From positions 143,050 through 207,049 of the forward strand of contig JAKOVH010000021.1 of the NCBI GenBank assembly GCA_029782145.1: a DNA stretch of 64,000 nucleotides, in the 5' to 3' direction. The notes beneath the pieces are model-generated. The model had not been told where the DNA came from. It did not search any database and saw only the letters and a list, made by a program, of their open reading frames with translations. Positions 61,965 through 64,000 of this stretch are shown one piece after another (position 1 is the stretch's first letter; the number at the start of each line of letters is the position of its first letter). This stretch comes from Actinomycetes bacterium. Its GTDB lineage: Bacteria > Actinomycetota > Acidimicrobiia > Acidimicrobiales > Acidimicrobilacustridaceae. The position numbers were made by a program, and so were the translations under genes.

Positions 61965-62924
61965 TCACCGTGGCGGCAGGCCGTAGTCGGCGAGGACCTG
62001 GCGGCCGACGACGGTGGCCATCCAGCGGGCACCCTCGAGCGAGAGGTGGATGCCGTCGGCGCTGCGCACCGTCACCGTGGCCCCGCCCGGCCCGGGGAGC
62101 TCGTCGGTGTAGGCGGCGCCGTCGTCGCCGAGCAGCGCCCGGGAGTCGACGTAGGTCAGCCGGGGGTCCGCGGCGGCCACCGCCCGGTAGGCGTCGTCGA
62201 CCACCCGGATCCGGGCATCGAAGGCGGGATCACGCATCGTCGGTTGGCCGACGAGGTACACCCGGCTGCCCGCGGCGGTCAGCTGCTCGACCAGGGTGCG
62301 CAGGCGACGGGTGTACTCGGCCGTCCACGCCGGGTCGCCCACCTCGACGTAGCCCGTGGCGCCCTGGGGCACCAACGGCTGGGCGTCGTTGTCGCCCAGC
62401 GAGACGACGACGACGTCGGGTGCCCCCTCGGCGAGGATCCCCGGAAGGGCCGCGGGCCAGTCGTAGAAGTCCGAGCGCGTGAGCCCGGTCGAGTTCTTGT
62501 GGATGGTCCGGGTCCGGACCTCGGGCCGGTCGGCCAGCTTCGATGCGAGCAGCTCCCCCAGAGCCTGGGCCGTGGAGTCGCCGATGGTCCACACGGTGAG
62601 CGGGTCGGCGGCCGACACCGCACGCACCGGGGGGTCGCGCAGGGGGAACTCGGGAGGCACGGACAGGTCGTTGTGCCGAGGCGAGGTGACGACCGGGGTG
62701 GTCGTGGTCGTGGTCGGCTCGGCGGTCAGGGCCGAGTCGGGCGGTGTCGGCCCCTGGGCCTGGGCGTCGCCGCCGAGGACGTGGCGGACGCCGACGTAGG
62801 CGAGCACCACGAGCAGCACCGCGACGCCGCCCACCACGGTGCGCCGCAGCGCGTAGTTGGGCCGCCGCCGCGGCCGCCCGGGTGGGCGGGAGGGAGGGGG
62901 AGCGGGGTGGATCGATGCGGCCAA
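61965..62924 (-). CDS. SGNH/GDSL-type hydrolase (DUF459-like), membrane-anchored
   Basis: A 319-residue protein with a cytoplasmic basic N-terminus, one membrane helix (about 28-46: VVGGVAVLLVVLAYVGV) and a Pro/Thr-rich linker (including a Thr run). An extracytoplasmic SGNH domain follows. Block I is WTIGDSTAQALG with the catalytic Ser in GDST, block III is VSLGDNDAQP, and block V is SADGIHLSLEGARW with the catalytic Asp and His. Such proteins often de-acylate cell-wall sugars; the substrate is unknown. A TTG start at 62924 is assumed; it follows the GNAT stop by 19 nt, so the two are probably co-transcribed. Confidence 0.82.
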   Translation of the reverse strand: MAASIHPAPPPSRPPGRPRRRPNYALRRTVVGGVAVLLVVLAYVGVRHVLGGDAQAQGPTPPDSALTAEPTTTTTTPVVTSPRHNDLSVPPEFPLRDPPVRAVSAADPLTVWTIGDSTAQALGELLASKLADRPEVRTRTIHKNSTGLTRSDFYDWPAALPGILAEGAPDVVVVSLGDNDAQPLVPQGATGYVEVGDPAWTAEYTRRLRTLVEQLTAAGSRVYLVGQPTMRDPAFDARIRVVDDAYRAVAAADPRLTYVDSRALLGDDGAAYTDELPGPGGATVTVRSADGIHLSLEGARWMATVVGRQVLADYGLPPR

Positions 62925-62943
62925 CGGTCGGGGGAGCCTCGGT

Positions 62944-63429
62944 TCAGAGCATGCGCTGCATCAGCACGACGTCGAGCCAGCGGCCGAACTTGCGCCCGAC
63001 CTCCCGCTCGATCCCCACCAGCTCGAACCCGACGGAGCGGTGGAGGCCGATGGAGGCGTCGTGGCCGCCCACGATGCGGGCCATCATCGTATGGAACCCA
63101 CGCGTGGAGGCGACCTGGATCAACTCCTCGAGCAGCAGGCGGCCCACGCCGGCGCCGCGCTGGTCGGCCCGCACGTACACCGAGTCCTCGACGGTCGTCG
63201 AGTAGGCGGGCCGCGACCGGTAGGGCGAGAGCGCCGCGAACCCGACCACCTCGCCCTCCGCCTCGGCGACCACCACCGCCATGGCCCCCGACCGGGCCTC
63301 GATCCACTCGCGCTGCTCGGCGACGGTGCGCGGCACCAGGTCGAAGGTGACGGTCGAGCCCGTCACCTCGGCGTTGTAGATGGCGCGTGTCGCCGCGGCG
63401 TCGTCGGGTCGGGCCAGTCGCAGCTCCAC
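62944..63429 (-). CDS. GNAT N-acetyltransferase, phosphinothricin-acetyltransferase-like
   Basis: A 161-residue enzyme resembling the Pat/Bar/MddA group, which acetylates methionine sulfone/sulfoximine and phosphinothricin-type amino acids. The N-terminal RLARPDDAAATRAIYNAEV and TVTFDLVPRTVAEQREWIEA are typical. VEDSVYVRADQRGAGVGRLL holds the acetyl-CoA loop QRGAGVG. The C-terminal GLHRSVGFELVGIEREVGRK and WLDVVLMQ match the family. The GTG start has a TACGGT element 8 nt upstream. Substrate range cannot be judged from sequence. Confidence 0.87.
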   Translation of the reverse strand: MELRLARPDDAAATRAIYNAEVTGSTVTFDLVPRTVAEQREWIEARSGAMAVVVAEAEGEVVGFAALSPYRSRPAYSTTVEDSVYVRADQRGAGVGRLLLEELIQVASTRGFHTMMARIVGGHDASIGLHRSVGFELVGIEREVGRKFGRWLDVVLMQRML

Positions 63430-63437
63430 GGGCCCTC

Positions 63438-63443
63438 ACCGTA
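63438..63443 (-). promoter_or_regulatory. Candidate -10 element (TACGGT) of the Pat-like GNAT gene
   Basis: TACGGT on the minus strand is 8 nt before the GTG, again without a clear ribosome binding site beyond GAGGG. Confidence 0.45.
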
Positions 63444-63470
63444 CCGGCGCGATCCACCCCAGACCCCGAG

Positions 63471-63500
63471 TTGGGATCGGGCCCTCCACCGTGGCATGAT
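63471..63500 (+). promoter_or_regulatory. Promoter of the tRNA-Thr/tRNA-Met(/tuf) unit
   Basis: TTGGGA at 63471-63476 and CATGAT at 63495-63500 are separated by 18 nt, 34 nt upstream of the mature tRNA-Thr 5' end. It is the best two-part promoter visible in the window. Confidence 0.5.
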
Positions 63501-63534
63501 GGCAGGCCTGTGCCGGGCACTCGCTGACCGGCGC

Positions 63535-63607
63535 GCCCCCTTAGCTCAGTCGGCAGAGCGTTTCCATGGTAAGGAAAAGGTCGACAGTTCGATTCTGTCA
63601 GGGGGCT
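63535..63607 (+). tRNA. tRNA-Thr (GGT)
   Basis: 73 nt without an encoded CCA. Acceptor GCCCCCT pairs with AGGGGGC. The D-loop segment is TTAGCTCAGTCGGCAGAGC, the anticodon stem TTTCC/GGAAA carries the loop ATGGTAA (anticodon GGT), and the T-arm contains GTTCGATTC. Confidence 0.95.
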
Positions 63608-63657
63608 CTCCCACGGATCCGCCCCGGCCCGCGAGGGCCCGGTCGGCCTCGTGGCCT

Positions 63658-63734
63658 GTCGGCGTAGCTCAGACGGTTAGAGCACTCGGCTCATAATCGA
63701 GTGGTCGTCGGTTCGAGTCCGACCGCCGACACCA
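63658..63734 (+). tRNA. tRNA-Met (CAT), elongator type
   Basis: 77 nt with encoded CCA. Acceptor GTCGGCG pairs with CGCCGAC. The anticodon loop is CTCATAA (CAT), and the T-arm contains GTTCGAGTC. The fully paired first base pair (G-C) and the absence of the three G-C pairs of initiator tRNA point to elongator Met. A tRNA-Ile2 read as CAT cannot be fully excluded. tuf starts 65 nt downstream. Confidence 0.9.
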
Positions 63735-63741
63735 TCCGACA

Positions 63742-63757
63742 CCGGGCGACCGCCCGG
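63742..63757 (+). other. Small hairpin between tRNA-Met and tuf
   Basis: Stem CCGGGC / GCCCGG with loop GACC lies 7 nt after the tRNA CCA. It could be a processing signal or weak attenuator in a tRNA-tuf co-transcript. Confidence 0.35.
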
Positions 63758-63799
63758 CCCCACCTCCACCATCCCCCGAAAGGCATCCAGGAGATCCCC

Positions 63800-64000
63800 A
63801 TGGCGCGTGAGAAGTTCGAGCGGACCAAGCCCCATGCGAACGTGGGCACGATGGGTCACATCGATCATGGGAAGACGACGCTGACGGCGGCGATCACGAA
63901 GGTGTTGGCGGAGGCGGATCCGGAGCACAACCAGGCGACGGATTTCTCGAACATCGACAAGGCTCCGGAGGAGCGTGAGCGGGGGATCACGATCAACATC
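63800..64000 (+). CDS. tuf: Elongation factor Tu, N-terminal fragment (3' end outside window)
   Basis: The first 67 codons of EF-Tu, which delivers aminoacyl-tRNA to the ribosome. [19 protein letters not shown] is followed by the P-loop GHIDHGKT and the switch region [18 protein letters not shown] replaces the common TIGHVDHG. ATG 63800 follows an AGGAGAT site at 5 nt. Codon use is unusual: of eight visible Ala codons seven are GCG and none is GCC, and seven of eight Thr codons are ACG, the opposite of the neighbouring genes. The tRNA-Thr/tRNA-Met-tuf order recalls the tRNA-tufB arrangement in E. coli. Confidence 0.95.
   Translation, partial: MAREKFERTKPHANVGTMGHIDHGKTTLTAAITKVLAEADPEHNQATDFSNIDKAPEERERGITINI

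Noticed and set aside
63658..63734. tRNA-Ile2 (CAT, lysidine-modified) instead of tRNA-Met
   Set aside because: The anticodon arm CGGCTCATAATCG and overall sequence resemble elongator tRNA-Met more closely. A tRNA-specific model would be needed to settle it fully.
63658..63734. Initiator tRNA-fMet
   Set aside because: The first acceptor pair is a normal G-C and the anticodon stem lacks the three consecutive G-C pairs expected of initiator tRNA.

Overview
The window is a very GC-rich, densely coding bacterial chromosome segment. A WhiB regulator, an Lhr helicase next to a Nei glycosylase, a probable F420-dependent oxidoreductase, frequent GTG/TTG starts and -10 hexamers (TANNNT) only 6-9 nt upstream of start codons all point to Actinobacteria. 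The quinol:cytochrome c reductase has a split, b6/subunit IV-like cytochrome b rather than the usual actinobacterial qcrCAB set. This suggests a deep-branching class such as Acidimicrobiia; that placement is inference. I see no insertion sequence, prophage or CRISPR array, and no stretch over 300 bp lacks a gene.

Left part (1-23.3 kb): housekeeping genes. These are a UvrD-like helicase tail, a GNAT acetyltransferase, a DtxR/MntR-type regulator, the DNA repair pair lhr-nei, a PPOX-fold protein, an orphan FtsX-type ABC permease, a 1-Cys peroxiredoxin, the operon ppa-lhgO-CDF transporter, a degenerate amino-acid dehydrogenase, a photolyase, a pentapeptide-repeat protein, whiB, the tetrapyrrole cluster cobA/hemD-hemB-hemL, and zwf.

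Central part (23.3-57.6 kb): a respiratory island. A divergent monoheme cytochrome c faces an operon for a cytochrome b6f/bc-like complex: a membrane protein, a 2x[4Fe-4S] ferredoxin, petB- and petD-like subunits, a Rieske protein, a diheme cytochrome c and a second membrane protein. This runs directly into a complete 14-gene nuoA-N operon. After a hairpin and a new promoter comes a second, 11-gene nuo operon (A B C D H I J K L M N) that lacks the NADH module nuoEFG. Next comes a MidA/NDUFAF7-type methyltransferase, the family that modifies a complex I subunit in mitochondria. NADH from central metabolism (and possibly reduced ferredoxin) would feed menaquinone through the two Nuo complexes, and the b6f-like complex would pass electrons to c-type cytochromes.

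Right part (57.7-64 kb): acsA, a HAD phosphatase, a DUF1254/DUF1214 protein, yajQ, tRNA-Tyr, an SGNH hydrolase, a second GNAT, then tRNA-Thr(GGT), tRNA-Met(CAT) and the 5' end of tuf.

Genome-scale signals beyond the genes: a recurrent leaderless-promoter arrangement; a conserved 42-bp palindrome in three intergenic copies; strong hairpins without U-tracts; a near-consensus CRP/GlxR-type operator just upstream of the b6f/nuo operon; and a short N-terminal PEHL tag shared by two subunits of the b6f-like complex.
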